From Acinetobacter cumulans (GTDB lineage Bacteria; Pseudomonadota; Gammaproteobacteria; Pseudomonadales; Moraxellaceae), in NCBI RefSeq assembly GCF_003024525.3, contig NZ_CP035934.2:1054001-1118000 (forward strand): a stretch of 64,000 nt of DNA, given 5' to 3'. A program made the position numbers and the translations under genes. The notes under the pieces were generated by a model. That model had not been told where the DNA came from and did no database searches. It saw only the letters and a list, made by a program, of their open reading frames with translations. Each line of letters starts with the position of its first letter. Within the stretch, counting starts at the first letter, position 1. Of the stretch, positions 25,977-35,432 are shown piece after piece.

Positions 25977-26981
25977 TTAGCTTTCTTGTTGAATGCCAGC
26001 AACCAACCAATCTTGTGTAGAACCAGCAGGTTTAACAAAATGCCAAATTTCTGCAAATGGTTGTGGAAGGCTGTTTAAGTCTTCGCTCACAGTACCTGTA
26101 AAGCGAACGCTTACAACGTATTGGCCATTTTCAGTTGCAGAATCAGTCACCATTGCATTTAAGTTAGAAAACTCAGCAACGTCTTGATCTTGGTTAGCCA
26201 TAATATCTTGATACATTGACTGGTAAAGATCAGGAGTTAAATAACGCTGAATTTCTGAAATATTGCTCGCCGTATTCATAGACTGAATATGGTTAAAGCG
26301 TTGGCGTGCAATACGTAAGAATGCTGCAGGCTCAGTACCATCAGGCAACTGACTACCAGAATTCGTGTATGCGCCACCTGCAAAAGGTGCGTTATTTACA
26401 GGTGCAGATGGTGTTGAACCGCCCACTGATTGACCAAAAATATTGGTGTTATCACCGCCACGAGGCGCATTAGGTGCTTGACCAAATGGTGCTGTATTAC
26501 CAGCACCACCATTGTTAGGTGCGTATGGGTTGTTAGTAGCTAGTTTTTTTTTTGCGCCCATCTTACGGAAAATGAAGAAGGCAACAGCAGCAGCTAGTAA
26601 GATCCAAATCCAGCTTGGAAGACCACCTTTTTCTTCTTCAGCTGGTGCAGCAGCTTGCTGCTGAGCTTCCGAAGTTGCATGAGTGTTCTTGTCATCTGCT
26701 AATGCATTGGCTGCTACCGCACCAATTGCAGCACCAGCTACACCAGCAGCAACCATACCGCCAACGCCTGGACCAGATTTAGCAGGCGCAGTTGCAGGAG
26801 CAACTGGCTGTTGAGCTGGAGTAGCTTGACGAGGCTGTTGGTAAGACTGAGTTGGTGCTGCTTGACGAGACATACCATGGCTTTTACCACCACCAGCACG
26901 TTTCGCTTCAGCTGTTAAAGGCGCTACTAATAAAGCAGCCGTTAATAAACCCGCAATCAAACCACGCTGTCGAACTTCCAT
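25977..26981 (-). CDS. Tim44-like domain protein
   Basis: This 334-residue protein has a signal peptide (MEVRQRGLIAGLLTAALLV... ending AEA-KR). A Gly/Ala/Pro/Gln-rich linker follows, then a hydrophobic hairpin-like stretch (GVGGMVAAGVAGAAIG) and a transmembrane helix (LPSWIWILLAAAVAFFIF, near residue 128). After a second Pro/Asn/Gly-rich linker comes a C-terminal Tim44-like domain (about 215-330; AAFLRIARQRFNHIQ). Bacterial Tim44-like proteins are membrane or periplasmic and poorly understood. The start has no strong ribosome-binding site. Confidence 0.88.
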   Translation of the reverse strand: MEVRQRGLIAGLLTAALLVAPLTAEAKRAGGGKSHGMSRQAAPTQSYQQPRQATPAQQPVAPATAPAKSGPGVGGMVAAGVAGAAIGAVAANALADDKNTHATSEAQQQAAAPAEEEKGGLPSWIWILLAAAVAFFIFRKMGAKKKLATNNPYAPNNGGAGNTAPFGQAPNAPRGGDNTNIFGQSVGGSTPSAPVNNAPFAGGAYTNSGSQLPDGTEPAAFLRIARQRFNHIQSMNTASNISEIQRYLTPDLYQSMYQDIMANQDQDVAEFSNLNAMVTDSATENGQYVVSVRFTGTVSEDLNSLPQPFAEIWHFVKPAGSTQDWLVAGIQQES

Positions 26982-27103
26982 TGAGTTTTCCTATAAAAAA
27001 TAAAAAGAAATAGATTCTTCTTATTTATGCAGTCATTTGCGCTGAATTTCAATATCTAAATCGTATTTTTAATTAAAAAATATACAAGCAAACATCACTT
27101 GGA

Positions 27104-28495
27104 TTAGCTGAGCTCTTCACTTAAGTTCATCGCCTCTGTTAAAGCTTCGTGTAAACGGGCGACAGAAATGATTTGTACGCCTGCAATCGATTTTTGTGGC
27201 GCATTGCCCCGAGGCACAATAATGTATTTAAATCCATGTTTAATCGCTTCTTTTAAGCGCTCTTGACCATTGGGCACAGGGCGAATTTCACCAGATAACC
27301 CGACTTCACCAAAAACAGCTAGCTGTTGTGGTAAGGCCTTACCGCGAATACTGGATGCACAGGCAAGTAGGACTGCTAAATCAGAACCTGTTTCGGTAAT
27401 TTTTAAGCCACCCACGATGTTTACATAGACATCTTGGCCTGAGGTTTGTACGCCACCATGTCGGTGCATAACAGCAAGGAGCATATTTAAGCGGTTTTGT
27501 TCTAAGCCCAAAGCCACGCGACGTGGTTGCCCATGCGCATCATCCACTAAGGCCTGAACCTCCACTAATAGTGGGCGTGTACCTTCACGGCTAATCATCA
27601 CAATCGAGCCTGGAATGGCTTCGTCATAACGACTTAAAAAAATAGCAGAAGGGTTAGATACTTCGCGTAGGCCTTTATCGGTCATGCCAAACACGCCCAG
27701 TTCATTGACCGCTCCAAAACGGTTTTTAACCGCACGAATCATACGAAAGCGAGAGTCTGCTTGTCCTTCAAAATACAATACACAATCGACCATGTGTTCT
27801 AATACGCGAGGGCCTGCTAATGAGCCTTCTTTGGTCACGTGACCCACAATAAACAACGCCGTGCCACTATTTTTGGCAAAGCGTGTGAGTAAAGCTGCCG
27901 ACTCACGAATTTGTGAAACACCGCCAGGTGCAGATTGTAAGGTTTCGGTATACAGCGTTTGAATTGAGTCTAAAATGGCTACAGCGGGACGTTCATGTGC
28001 CAGTACTTCGCAAATACGCTCAACACAGGTTTCGGCCATAACCTTTAATTGATCCGTGGGCAAATCGAGTCGATTAGCACGTAGCGCAACTTGAGAAAGT
28101 GATTCCTCACCTGTGACATAGAGTGCTGGGCTATTGGCAGATGCCATGTGCGTGGCGGTTTGTAATAAAATGGTAGATTTACCAATACCAGGGTCACCAC
28201 CAATCAGTACCACTGAACCTGTGACTAAACCGCCACCCAATACACGGTCAAATTCGCCTATGCCAGTTGCCAGACGTGTTTCATTGGACACTGAAATCTT
28301 ATTGAGTGTGGTAATACTGGCAGCTTGGCCTGCATAACCACCGCCCATTTTCGGCTGTGCGCGATGGCTGACAGCAGGTGCAATGCTGACTTCATTTAAA
28401 CAATTCCATTCCCCACAATCGCTACATTGGCCTGACCATTTAGGATGGTCTGCACCACATTGTTCGCAACGATAAACACTTTTTGCTTTTGCCAT
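27104..28495 (-). CDS. radA: DNA repair protein RadA
   Basis: RadA is a RecA-like helicase that extends heteroduplex DNA in recombination and, in competent bacteria such as Acinetobacter, in transformation. The 463-residue protein has a zinc finger (CEQCGADHPKWSGQCSDCGEW), Walker A GGDPGIGKST (near residue 102), the RadA-specific KNRFG motif (near 256) and a C-terminal Lon-like domain (LSGEIRPVP). The length matches E. coli RadA (460). It is divergent from the hypothetical gene at 28681. Confidence 0.97.
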   Translation of the reverse strand: MAKAKSVYRCEQCGADHPKWSGQCSDCGEWNCLNEVSIAPAVSHRAQPKMGGGYAGQAASITTLNKISVSNETRLATGIGEFDRVLGGGLVTGSVVLIGGDPGIGKSTILLQTATHMASANSPALYVTGEESLSQVALRANRLDLPTDQLKVMAETCVERICEVLAHERPAVAILDSIQTLYTETLQSAPGGVSQIRESAALLTRFAKNSGTALFIVGHVTKEGSLAGPRVLEHMVDCVLYFEGQADSRFRMIRAVKNRFGAVNELGVFGMTDKGLREVSNPSAIFLSRYDEAIPGSIVMISREGTRPLLVEVQALVDDAHGQPRRVALGLEQNRLNMLLAVMHRHGGVQTSGQDVYVNIVGGLKITETGSDLAVLLACASSIRGKALPQQLAVFGEVGLSGEIRPVPNGQERLKEAIKHGFKYIIVPRGNAPQKSIAGVQIISVARLHEALTEAMNLSEELS

Positions 28496-28680
28496 AACCC
28501 AAGTCGAAAGCTGTTGTCATTGTGCAAGAGCATAACCATGAATAAGTTGGAACGCTATGGATTCGAATGAAAATTGGCTGTTTCCAGTCAATCTGTGTCG
28601 CATAAGTGCTTGCTCATTAGCATGAATTGCATTTCAGGCTCTATAATAGATGCTTAAATTACTCAAAATGGATCACTGCA

Positions 28681-29115
28681 ATGCCAATGCTAATACAACA
28701 TATCGATGCGATTGCGCGTGAAAAAAAACGTGATGTGCTTTTTTTACATTTTGAAAATTACATTGAAGATAAAGATTTAGAAGACAATGCGCGTAATGTT
28801 GTTTTGGCATGGTTAGATGAACATGGAATTGCATATACACCATGTATGGGCATTGAGGATGAAAGTCTCATTGATGGCTATTTAGGAGATGTTTATTTAG
28901 AGCTTCCATTTGATGAGCAAGATCCACAATATCAATTGGTGCAACAGCATCTTGAAGATGAAGAGGGTAATATGAAAATTGAAGATGTCTTCTTTTTTGT
29001 ATTATCGCTGGAAGTGGCTTTAGAAATTGAAGCTGATCGTCAAGAGTCAGCTGACTTAGAAAATCAGTTTGAAGATGAAGACCAAGATTCTACGGCACGT
29101 GGTCGTTTAAGTTAA
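28681..29115 (+). CDS. Acidic hypothetical protein
   Basis: I do not recognise this family. The 144-residue protein is very acidic, with 15 or more Asp/Glu in the C-terminal third, and has no signal peptide or membrane helix. It opens MPMLIQHIDAIAREKKRDVLFLHF and contains a possible alpha/beta core (VLAWLDEHGIAYTPCMGI). A second ATG two codons later is also possible. It is divergent from radA and ends at a bidirectional terminator. It is probably a conserved Acinetobacter protein of unknown function. Confidence 0.75.
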   Translation: MPMLIQHIDAIAREKKRDVLFLHFENYIEDKDLEDNARNVVLAWLDEHGIAYTPCMGIEDESLIDGYLGDVYLELPFDEQDPQYQLVQQHLEDEEGNMKIEDVFFFVLSLEVALEIEADRQESADLENQFEDEDQDSTARGRLS

Positions 29116-29157
29116 GGTTTACCATTGAGTATTTATTTGGATGCTCATGGACACATT

Positions 29158-29186
29158 AAAAAAGCCACACAAATGTGTGGCTTTTT
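29158..29186. terminator. Bidirectional terminator
   Basis: The stem AAAAAGCCACAC / GTGTGGCTTTTT has an AAAT loop and lies between two converging genes. Confidence 0.88.
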
Positions 29187-29203
29187 GAGCGGTAGACTTT
29201 GTT

Positions 29204-30559
29204 TTAGTACAGTTCACCGTTTTTACGACGTTCAATAAAGTCTTTGGATTCTTTCACAATAATGCCCGAAAGGAGTAACAGTGCGAGACAGTTTGGTGCA
29301 GCCATAAGTCCATTAAAGGTATCTGCAAATAACCAAACCAAATCAAGGGTCACCACACAGCCTACAAAGACAGATGCGATATAAATAAGACGATAAATTA
29401 AGATGGATTTATCACCCAATAAATAAGTACAGCATTTTTCGCCATAGTAGCTCCAACCTAAAATCGTTGAATAGGCGAAGAAAATAATACCAAAGGTCAC
29501 CACCCAGCCACCAAAACCTGGTAGGAGTTTGTCAAATACACTAATCGTGAGGACAGCACCGGTTTGATCGCCAAACGAATTGCCAGCCATAATAAAGCCC
29601 ATGACTAAAACAATACCAGTGATTGAGCACACAACAATTGTATCGAGGAATGTACCTGTCATAGATACAAGACCTTGGCGTGCAGGATGATCAGTTTGTG
29701 CTGCTGCTGCCGCAATGGGCGCAGAACCCATACCTGCTTCATTTGAGAATACACCGCGTGCAACACCATAGCGAATTGCAGCACCGATTGCGCCACCTGC
29801 GGCCGCTTCACCTGTAAATGCATAAGTAAAGATCAATTTTAGTGCAGGGACAACCAGCTCTAGGTTGTTCACAATAATGATGAGACCGCCTAACACATAG
29901 CCTATCGCCATGACAGGAACAATCACCGAAGACGCTTTTGAAATTGATTTAATACCACCTAAAATGACCAAGGCAGAGAAAGCAGTAATGATAATCGCTG
30001 TGGTAAGTGTACTAATGCCTAAGCTCTTTTCAACCGCTAATGCCACAGTGTTAGATTGCACGGAACTGCCAATACCAAAGGATGCCAAGGTACCAAACAG
30101 CGCAAAAAGTACTGCCAGCCATTTCCATTTAGCGCCTAGTCCACGCTCGATGTAATACATCGGGCCACCAGACATTTCACCTTTTTCATTTTTTATACGA
30201 AATTTAACTGCCAATACGCCTTCGCCGTATTTAGTGGCCATACCAAATAGCGCGGTCATCCACATCCAAAATACAGCACCAGGGCCACCAAGTACGCAGG
30301 CTGTAGCAACACCTGCAATATTACCCGTACCAATCGTGGCTGAAAGGGCCGTCATGAGTGAGGCAAATTGACTAATATCACCTTCATGTTTTTTGGGATG
30401 TTTACCAAAGACTTGTTTGAAAGCCAATGGCAACATACGGAATTGCCAAAATAATAAGCGGAATGTGAGGAACACACCTGTACCGACAATCAGTACGAGC
30501 ATGTAAGGACCCCAGACTAATCCGCTTAGGGTCTCCATAAAATTTTGTAAGTTTTGCAT
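29204..30559 (-). CDS. Sodium:alanine/glycine symporter, AGCS family
   Basis: This is a polytopic inner-membrane symporter, 451 residues from the ATG chosen, with about 10-11 helices. Family signatures are SALSATIGTGNIAGVATA (near residue 80), GGPGAVFWMWMTALFGMATKY and SNEAGMGSAPIAAAAAQTDHP. It takes up alanine or glycine with Na+. ATGs at 30574 and 30559 and a TTG at 30607 are all in frame. 30559 is chosen because the remaining N-terminus matches other AGCS proteins and a GGA lies 10 bases upstream; this is not certain. Confidence 0.92.
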   Translation of the reverse strand: MQNLQNFMETLSGLVWGPYMLVLIVGTGVFLTFRLLFWQFRMLPLAFKQVFGKHPKKHEGDISQFASLMTALSATIGTGNIAGVATACVLGGPGAVFWMWMTALFGMATKYGEGVLAVKFRIKNEKGEMSGGPMYYIERGLGAKWKWLAVLFALFGTLASFGIGSSVQSNTVALAVEKSLGISTLTTAIIITAFSALVILGGIKSISKASSVIVPVMAIGYVLGGLIIIVNNLELVVPALKLIFTYAFTGEAAAGGAIGAAIRYGVARGVFSNEAGMGSAPIAAAAAQTDHPARQGLVSMTGTFLDTIVVCSITGIVLVMGFIMAGNSFGDQTGAVLTISVFDKLLPGFGGWVVTFGIIFFAYSTILGWSYYGEKCCTYLLGDKSILIYRLIYIASVFVGCVVTLDLVWLFADTFNGLMAAPNCLALLLLSGIIVKESKDFIERRKNGELY

Positions 30560-30875
30560 ATTTTTCTTATCCATCCCATCTAGGTTATTTAAGCTTGCAT
30601 TAAGCAAGTGCTATGCCAGTTAGTCGAAACTTCCAGTGTTTAATTCCTTTTTGAGGCAAGGAGGTTTTTTTATTACTCATGTTTTCAAGTTTTTATATTG
30701 ATGTATGCGTTGATGTCACTACTTATATTTAGTGTAATATTTATACTTTGTATATAAGAAAAATAAATTAAATACAGCAATTAATCCGAAAATACAGATC
30801 AAGCGAAAATAATTTTGTATTTTTTTAATCAATTAAGTTAATTTGTGCCGATTGGACAGCAAAATTGAATCAAGA
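30560..30875. other. AT-rich divergent promoter region
   Basis: There is no gene in these 316 bases between the divergent AGCS symporter and the broken permease. The stretch is AT-rich, with several TATA-like elements but no pair I can call with confidence. Confidence 0.5.
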
Positions 30876-31121
30876 ATGAATCACCAAAATAATAGTTCGC
30901 CAGCTGAAAATGGCGATCTGCAACGTAGTCTGTCTAACCGACATCTCCAATTAATTGCAATTGGTGGCGCGATTGGTACGGGCTTATTCATGGGCTCTGG
31001 TAAAACAATTAGTTTGGCAGGTCCATCTATACTGGTGATCTATATGATCATTGGTTTCATGGTCTTTTTGGTCATGCGAGCATTAGGTGAACTTTTGTTA
31101 TCTAACTTGCAGTACAAGTCA

Positions 31122-31124
31122 TTT
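31122..31124. repeat. Left target-site copy (TTT) of the IS3 insertion
   Basis: The 3-base duplication TTT at 31122-31124 is matched by TTT at 32407-32409. Being T-only it is weak evidence alone, but it places both permease halves exactly in frame. Confidence 0.65.
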
Positions 31125-31185
31125 AGAGGTGGTCCCACTTGTTTGAACAACTAAAAGCGTATTTATAAGTGATATTCCGCTCTAG

Positions 31186-31926
31186 TTAAGCCACCTTGTT
31201 TTGTTGGGGTAGCTGATCATAGTAAAACTCATTTGGTGTCATTTTGTCTAGACTCGAATGAGGTCGTTTCAAATTATAAAACTCAAAATATGCACTTAAT
31301 TGCTTTTTCGCATCTGTGACACTGCTATAAGCTTTGAGATACACCTCTTCATATTTAACGCTCCGCCATAATCGTTCAACCATCACATTATCTACCCATC
31401 GACCTTTACCATCCATACTGATTTGAATGCCATTTGATTTCAATACATCAATAAATGCATCACTGGTAAACTGGCTGCCTTGGTCTGTATTAAATATTTC
31501 AGGTCGACCATATTTTTCAATCGCTTCATTTAAAGCCGAAATACAAAAATCCACCTCCATACTAATCGATACTCTATGCGCAAGTACCTTGCGGCTATGC
31601 CAATCAATCACAGCACATAAATAAACAAAGCCTTTTGCCATAGGGATATACGTTATATCCGTAGACCACACTTGATTACTGCGCTGAATAGCCAATCCTT
31701 TGAGCAGATATGGATATTTACGGTGAGCTTGATTAGCCTGGCTTAAATTTGGTTTGCAATATAACGCCTGAATACCCATTTTCTTCATTAAAGTACGTGT
31801 ATGACGTCGTCCTATATGATGTCCTTGACGATTCAACAAATCACGCATCATACGACTGCCTGCAAAAGGATATTGCATATGTAATTCATCAATACATCGC
31901 ATCAGCTTCAGATCTGATGCACTCAC
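31186..31926 (-). CDS. IS3-family transposase OrfB (DDE integrase domain)
   Basis: From the GTG at 31926 this frame gives 246 residues, with an HTH_21 region (PFAGSRMMRDLLNRQGHHIG) and an rve integrase core. The DDE triad is seen as Asp in WSTDITYIPM, Asp in FNTDQGSQF and Glu in NVMVERLWRSVKYEEV. The open frame continues upstream to about 32020 (KLIDDSLQISVSKQAK). The working protein is therefore probably an OrfAB fusion made by -1 ribosomal frameshifting at the CAAAAG run near the end of orfA. Confidence 0.93.
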   Translation of the reverse strand: MSASDLKLMRCIDELHMQYPFAGSRMMRDLLNRQGHHIGRRHTRTLMKKMGIQALYCKPNLSQANQAHRKYPYLLKGLAIQRSNQVWSTDITYIPMAKGFVYLCAVIDWHSRKVLAHRVSISMEVDFCISALNEAIEKYGRPEIFNTDQGSQFTSDAFIDVLKSNGIQISMDGKGRWVDNVMVERLWRSVKYEEVYLKAYSSVTDAKKQLSAYFEFYNLKRPHSSLDKMTPNEFYYDQLPQQNKVA

Positions 31927-32012
31927 AGGTTTTGGGCGATAGTAATAACAACCACGGGAGACTTTCAGCAGCTTAGCTTGCTTAGATACTGAAATCTGAA
32001 GTGAGTCGTCGA

Positions 32013-32330
32013 TTAACTTTTGTGGTTGAAGCGGCCCAGTTTCTTCAACACACCTTCTAAAAAATCAATTTCTAATGCCTGCTCACCGATTTTTGCATGT
32101 AGTTTTTTTAGATCGATGGGTGGTTCTGTTGGAGCTTTTGATTGATCGAAAGCTTGCGAGGAAGCTGAGATCAATTGATTTTTCCAGTCAATAATTTGGT
32201 TTTGATGAACATCAAACTCAGCACTCAATTCAGCAAGTGTTTTTTCTGCTTTAATCGCAGCAAGTGCTACCTTAGCTTTAAAATCATTTGAATGATTTCT
32301 TCTTGGTCTACGTGCCATAAAATACTCCAT
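32013..32330 (-). CDS. IS3-family transposase OrfA (helix-turn-helix)
   Basis: This 105-residue protein starts MEYFMARRPRRNHSNDF; the second ATG, four codons later, may be the real start. It carries an HTH_Tnp_1 domain (FKAKVALAAIKAEKTLAELSAEFDVHQNQIIDWK) followed by a leucine-rich helix (LHAKIGEQALEIDFLEGVL) typical of IS3 OrfA. It ends HKS-stop, where a -1 slip would continue into orfB. Confidence 0.93.
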   Translation of the reverse strand: MEYFMARRPRRNHSNDFKAKVALAAIKAEKTLAELSAEFDVHQNQIIDWKNQLISASSQAFDQSKAPTEPPIDLKKLHAKIGEQALEIDFLEGVLKKLGRFNHKS

Positions 32331-33577
32331 ATATTGATGTTTATAACATCATTTGAGGAGCAGAATATCACTTATAGGAGTTGTTCAAATTTACGGATCC
32401 ATCTCTTTTATTGACTTTGCAACGGATTTGATTGGCCCGTGGGCGGGTTATTTTGTCGGTTGGACCTACTGGCTGTGTTGGATTACGATAGGTATCGCCG
32501 ATCTTTCTGCAATTATTTACTATTTGCAGTTTTTTAATGGAGGTAACCCATTTTCGCCTGAAGAAGGGGTGCTCATTAGTATTGCCGCCATTGTGTTTAT
32601 TATGGGGCTAAACTTAGTCACCGTTAAGCTATTTGGTGAGTTAGAGTTTTGGTTTGCCCTCATCAAAATTTTAGCCATTGTGGTGCTGATTGGCGTCGGT
32701 TTGTGGATGATTTTTACCGGATTTACTTCAACAGCTGGTGAAATTGCTTCATTTACGCACTTATGGTCACATGGTGGATTATTCCCAACAGGGGTCACAG
32801 GGTTCTTAGCAGGCTTCCAAATTGCTATTTTTGCATTTGTGGGGGTTGAATTGGTGGGTACGACTGCTGCTGAAACCAAAGATCCTGAGCATAATTTACC
32901 TAAAGCGGTTAACTCGATTCCAATCCGTATTATTATTTTCTATGTATTGGCTTTGGTGATCGTGATGTCTGTAACACCTTGGAACAAGATTGATCCAAGC
33001 ATTTCGCCTTTCGTAAATTTATTTAGCCAAGCGGGTATTGCTGCAGCTGCCATTATTATGAACTTGGTGGTCTTGTCATCGGTGATGTCATCGATGAACA
33101 GTGGCGTATTTTCAACTTCGCGTATGTTGTTTGGTTTGTCTCGTGAAGAGCAAGGGCCAAAAGCTTTTGGTAAATTGAATAAACGCGCTGTACCTGCAAA
33201 TGCATTGTATTTCTCTGCAGTTTGTTTGTTATTGGGTGCTGCACTTCAGTACTTTGTTCCGAATACGGTTGAAGCCTTTACATTGGCAACTACACTTTCA
33301 ACAGTCTTGTTTATTTGTGTATGGCTGATGATCATCTGGAGTTATATTGTGTACTACAAAACACGTCCAGAGCTTCATGCCAAATCAACATTTAAACTGC
33401 CAGGCGGGTTGTATACGTGTTGGTTGGTTATTGCCTTCTTTATCGGCATGATTTATGTATTGTCAATGGAAGCAGACACCATGAAAGCCTTGATGGTGAG
33501 CCCAATCTGGTTTGTCATTTTGGTCATTGGTTATTTTGGTTTTTATAAGAAAAAGCAAAAATAAGTATCTGTGTTAA

Positions 33578-33608
33578 AAAAACTGTCCACATTGGGCAGT
33601 TTTTTTAT
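33578..33608 (+). terminator. Permease terminator
   Basis: The stem AACTGTCC / GGGCAGTT (with a G-U pair) is followed by seven T residues, 14 bases after the permease stop codon. Confidence 0.85.
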
Positions 33609-33911
33609 GACTATAATTGATAAAGTCATACGTATCGAACCTGAAAAAGACTGAAGAATAAAAGATCGAATTGTGATGCGAGTCTGATGATTATTTTAAG
33701 ATTTAAAGACGCTACGCGTTAAGCTCTATTTTAATTGCAGTACTATTGCTTACAATGCACAGTAAAATTAAAGAAGAACTTGTGCCAAAGCAAATCAAAG
33801 TTGCCTAATTTTGAATCAGAGTCAGGATCAGCTTATTGAGAAATCGTGGGCTTTTCTTTTATCCGTGTGTTGATCACGTTATACTCGGAAAAAATATTTT
33901 TAGGTACGCGT
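33609..33911. other. Intergenic region upstream of lptM
   Basis: There is no gene in these 303 bases. The promoter of the lptM-lysA-dapF cluster is expected here; a TTATACT-like element near 33881 is a possible -10, but no clear -35 was found. Confidence 0.45.
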
Positions 33912-34109
33912 ATGAACCGTGTTATGAGTTGCAAGGTGGTGATGCTTTTCTTGGGCAGTTTACTTTTGACTGCTTGTGGCCAGTCGGGCGCATTACATTT
34001 GCCAGGCGATGCGAACGCTGACAAACGTGCAAAATATTTACTGTATTCAGATCAGAATACAGAAAAAAAAGCTGAGGACGTGCGTGAGCAACAGGCACCA
34101 GCTCAGTAG
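33912..34109 (+). CDS. lptM: Small outer-membrane lipoprotein, LptM (YifL)-like
   Basis: This 65-residue lipoprotein starts at ATG 33912 and has a signal peptide with lipobox LTAC (Cys22), followed by GQSGALHLPGD. That resembles E. coli LptM (YifL; CGLKGPLYFPP), which helps mature the LPS transporter LptD. The position upstream of lysA-dapF-xerC mirrors E. coli yifL-dapF-yigA-xerC. Another ATG at 33924 is possible. The frame extends upstream to 33846 but without a signal peptide at its start. Confidence 0.85.
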   Translation: MNRVMSCKVVMLFLGSLLLTACGQSGALHLPGDANADKRAKYLLYSDQNTEKKAEDVREQQAPAQ

Positions 34110-34174
34110 TCTGCAGAGACCGAAGCCAGAGCTTCAAAAACTACATCTGATTTGATTTAAGCAAGGATACTTTC

Positions 34175-35419
34175 ATGAGTTTCACCCGCATCAATGGGGT
34201 TTTGCATGCTGAGCAATGTTCATTACAAGCGCTCGCAGTGCAATACGGCACACCACTATATGTCTATTCTAAAGCGGCTTTTGAAAAGCATTATTTAGAT
34301 ATGGATCGTGCATTTAGCTTTATCGACCATCAAATTTGTTTTGCGGTGAAGTCTAACTCCAACATTGCGGTATTGAATGTATTGGCCAAGCTTGGTGCAG
34401 GTTTTGATATTGTGACTGGTGGCGAATTGGCTCGTGTACTCAAAGCGGGTGGCGATGCGTCTAAAATTGTATTTTCGGGTTTAGGTAAAACTGAAGCAGA
34501 TATTCAAAAAGCACTTGAAGTTGGCATTGCATGTTTTAATGTTGAATCTTATGCAGAGTTGGATCGTATTCAAAATGTCGCAGCGAAACTTGGCAAAAAA
34601 GCGCCGATTTCATTACGCGTGAATCCAGATGTCGATGCTAAAACACATCCATATATCTCGACTGGCTTAAAAGAAAATAAATTTGGTATTCCATCAGACA
34701 GTGTATATGAAACTTATCAATATGCTGCTTCATTACCCAATTTAGATGTTGTGGGTATTGATTGTCATATTGGTTCGCAGTTAACTGAAACGCAGCCATT
34801 TGTTGATGCTTTAGAGCGCGTCATGATCATGATTGATCATTTAAAAACTTTAGGTATTCATCTTAAGCATATCGATATTGGCGGTGGCTTGGGTGTGATT
34901 TATAAAGATGAAACGCCACCTTCTGTTGAAGAATATGCCAATGCCATGAAACCTGCTTTAGAAAAACTTGGTATGAAAGTCTATATGGAACCGGGTCGTA
35001 GTATTTCTGCCAATGCAGGTACATTATTAACCAAAGTTGATTTGCTTAAACCAACCAATCACCGCAATTTTGCCATTATTGACGCAGCGATGAATGACTT
35101 AATCCGTCCCGCGCTTTATGTAGCATGGATGGACATTCAAGCAGTTACACCAAATCCTCAAGCTGAAACAAAAACTTGGGATGTGGTGGGTGCAATTTGT
35201 GAAACTGGCGATTTCTTAGGTAAAGAGCGCGAATTAGCCATTCAAGAAAATGATGTGCTTGCTGTATTGGGCGCAGGCGCATACGGTTTTGTTATGAGTT
35301 CGAACTACAATAGCCGTGGTCGTGCAGCTGAAGTGATGGTCGATGGTGCGCAATCACACTTAGTTCGTGAACGCGAAACAATAGAATCGTTATGGGAACG
35401 TGAACGTCTTTTGCCTTAA
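34175..35419 (+). CDS. lysA: Diaminopimelate decarboxylase LysA
   Basis: LysA performs the last step of lysine synthesis, meso-diaminopimelate to lysine, using PLP. The 414-residue protein has the PLP-lysine motif CFAVKSNSN (near residue 57), GGELARVLKAGG, HIGSQLTE, GGGLGVIY, EPGRSISANAG, the catalytic Cys region GAICETGDFLG and a C-terminal GAYGFVMSSNYNSR. It is 13 bases before dapF, so the two enzymes of the same pathway are probably cotranscribed. Confidence 0.97.
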   Translation: MSFTRINGVLHAEQCSLQALAVQYGTPLYVYSKAAFEKHYLDMDRAFSFIDHQICFAVKSNSNIAVLNVLAKLGAGFDIVTGGELARVLKAGGDASKIVFSGLGKTEADIQKALEVGIACFNVESYAELDRIQNVAAKLGKKAPISLRVNPDVDAKTHPYISTGLKENKFGIPSDSVYETYQYAASLPNLDVVGIDCHIGSQLTETQPFVDALERVMIMIDHLKTLGIHLKHIDIGGGLGVIYKDETPPSVEEYANAMKPALEKLGMKVYMEPGRSISANAGTLLTKVDLLKPTNHRNFAIIDAAMNDLIRPALYVAWMDIQAVTPNPQAETKTWDVVGAICETGDFLGKERELAIQENDVLAVLGAGAYGFVMSSNYNSRGRAAEVMVDGAQSHLVRERETIESLWERERLLP

Positions 35420-35432
35420 GGAGTGATTCGAG

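Larger units (their letters stand above)
31125..32406 (-). mobile_element. IS3-family insertion sequence, 1,282 bp
   Basis: The element has imperfect 28-base terminal inverted repeats (31125-31152 and 32379-32406). The outer part matches as AGAGGTGG against AGAGATGG, and the inner 11 bases TTTGAACAACT are identical. A second shared block (TATAAGTGATATTC) lies just inside each end. It carries orfA and orfB in the typical -1 overlapping IS3 layout and has intact catalytic residues, so it may still be mobile. It lies opposite to the permease it interrupts. The exact IS name cannot be given without a search. Confidence 0.93.
30876..33564 (+). pseudogene. CycA-type amino-acid permease disrupted by an IS3 element
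   Basis: This is an APC/AAT-family amino-acid permease, close to the D-alanine/D-serine/glycine transporter CycA. The 5' part (30876-31124, 83 codons; GGAIGTGLFMGSGKTI, GELLLSNLQYKSF) and the 3' part (32410-33564, 384 codons; FATDLIGPWAGYFVGWTYW to the natural stop) are separated by an insertion element. Removing 1,285 bases (element plus one TTT copy) restores K-S-F-I-D-F and one 467-codon frame, close to CycA (470). As it stands, the 5' frame ends nine codons into the element, so uptake by this protein is probably lost. Confidence 0.93.
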
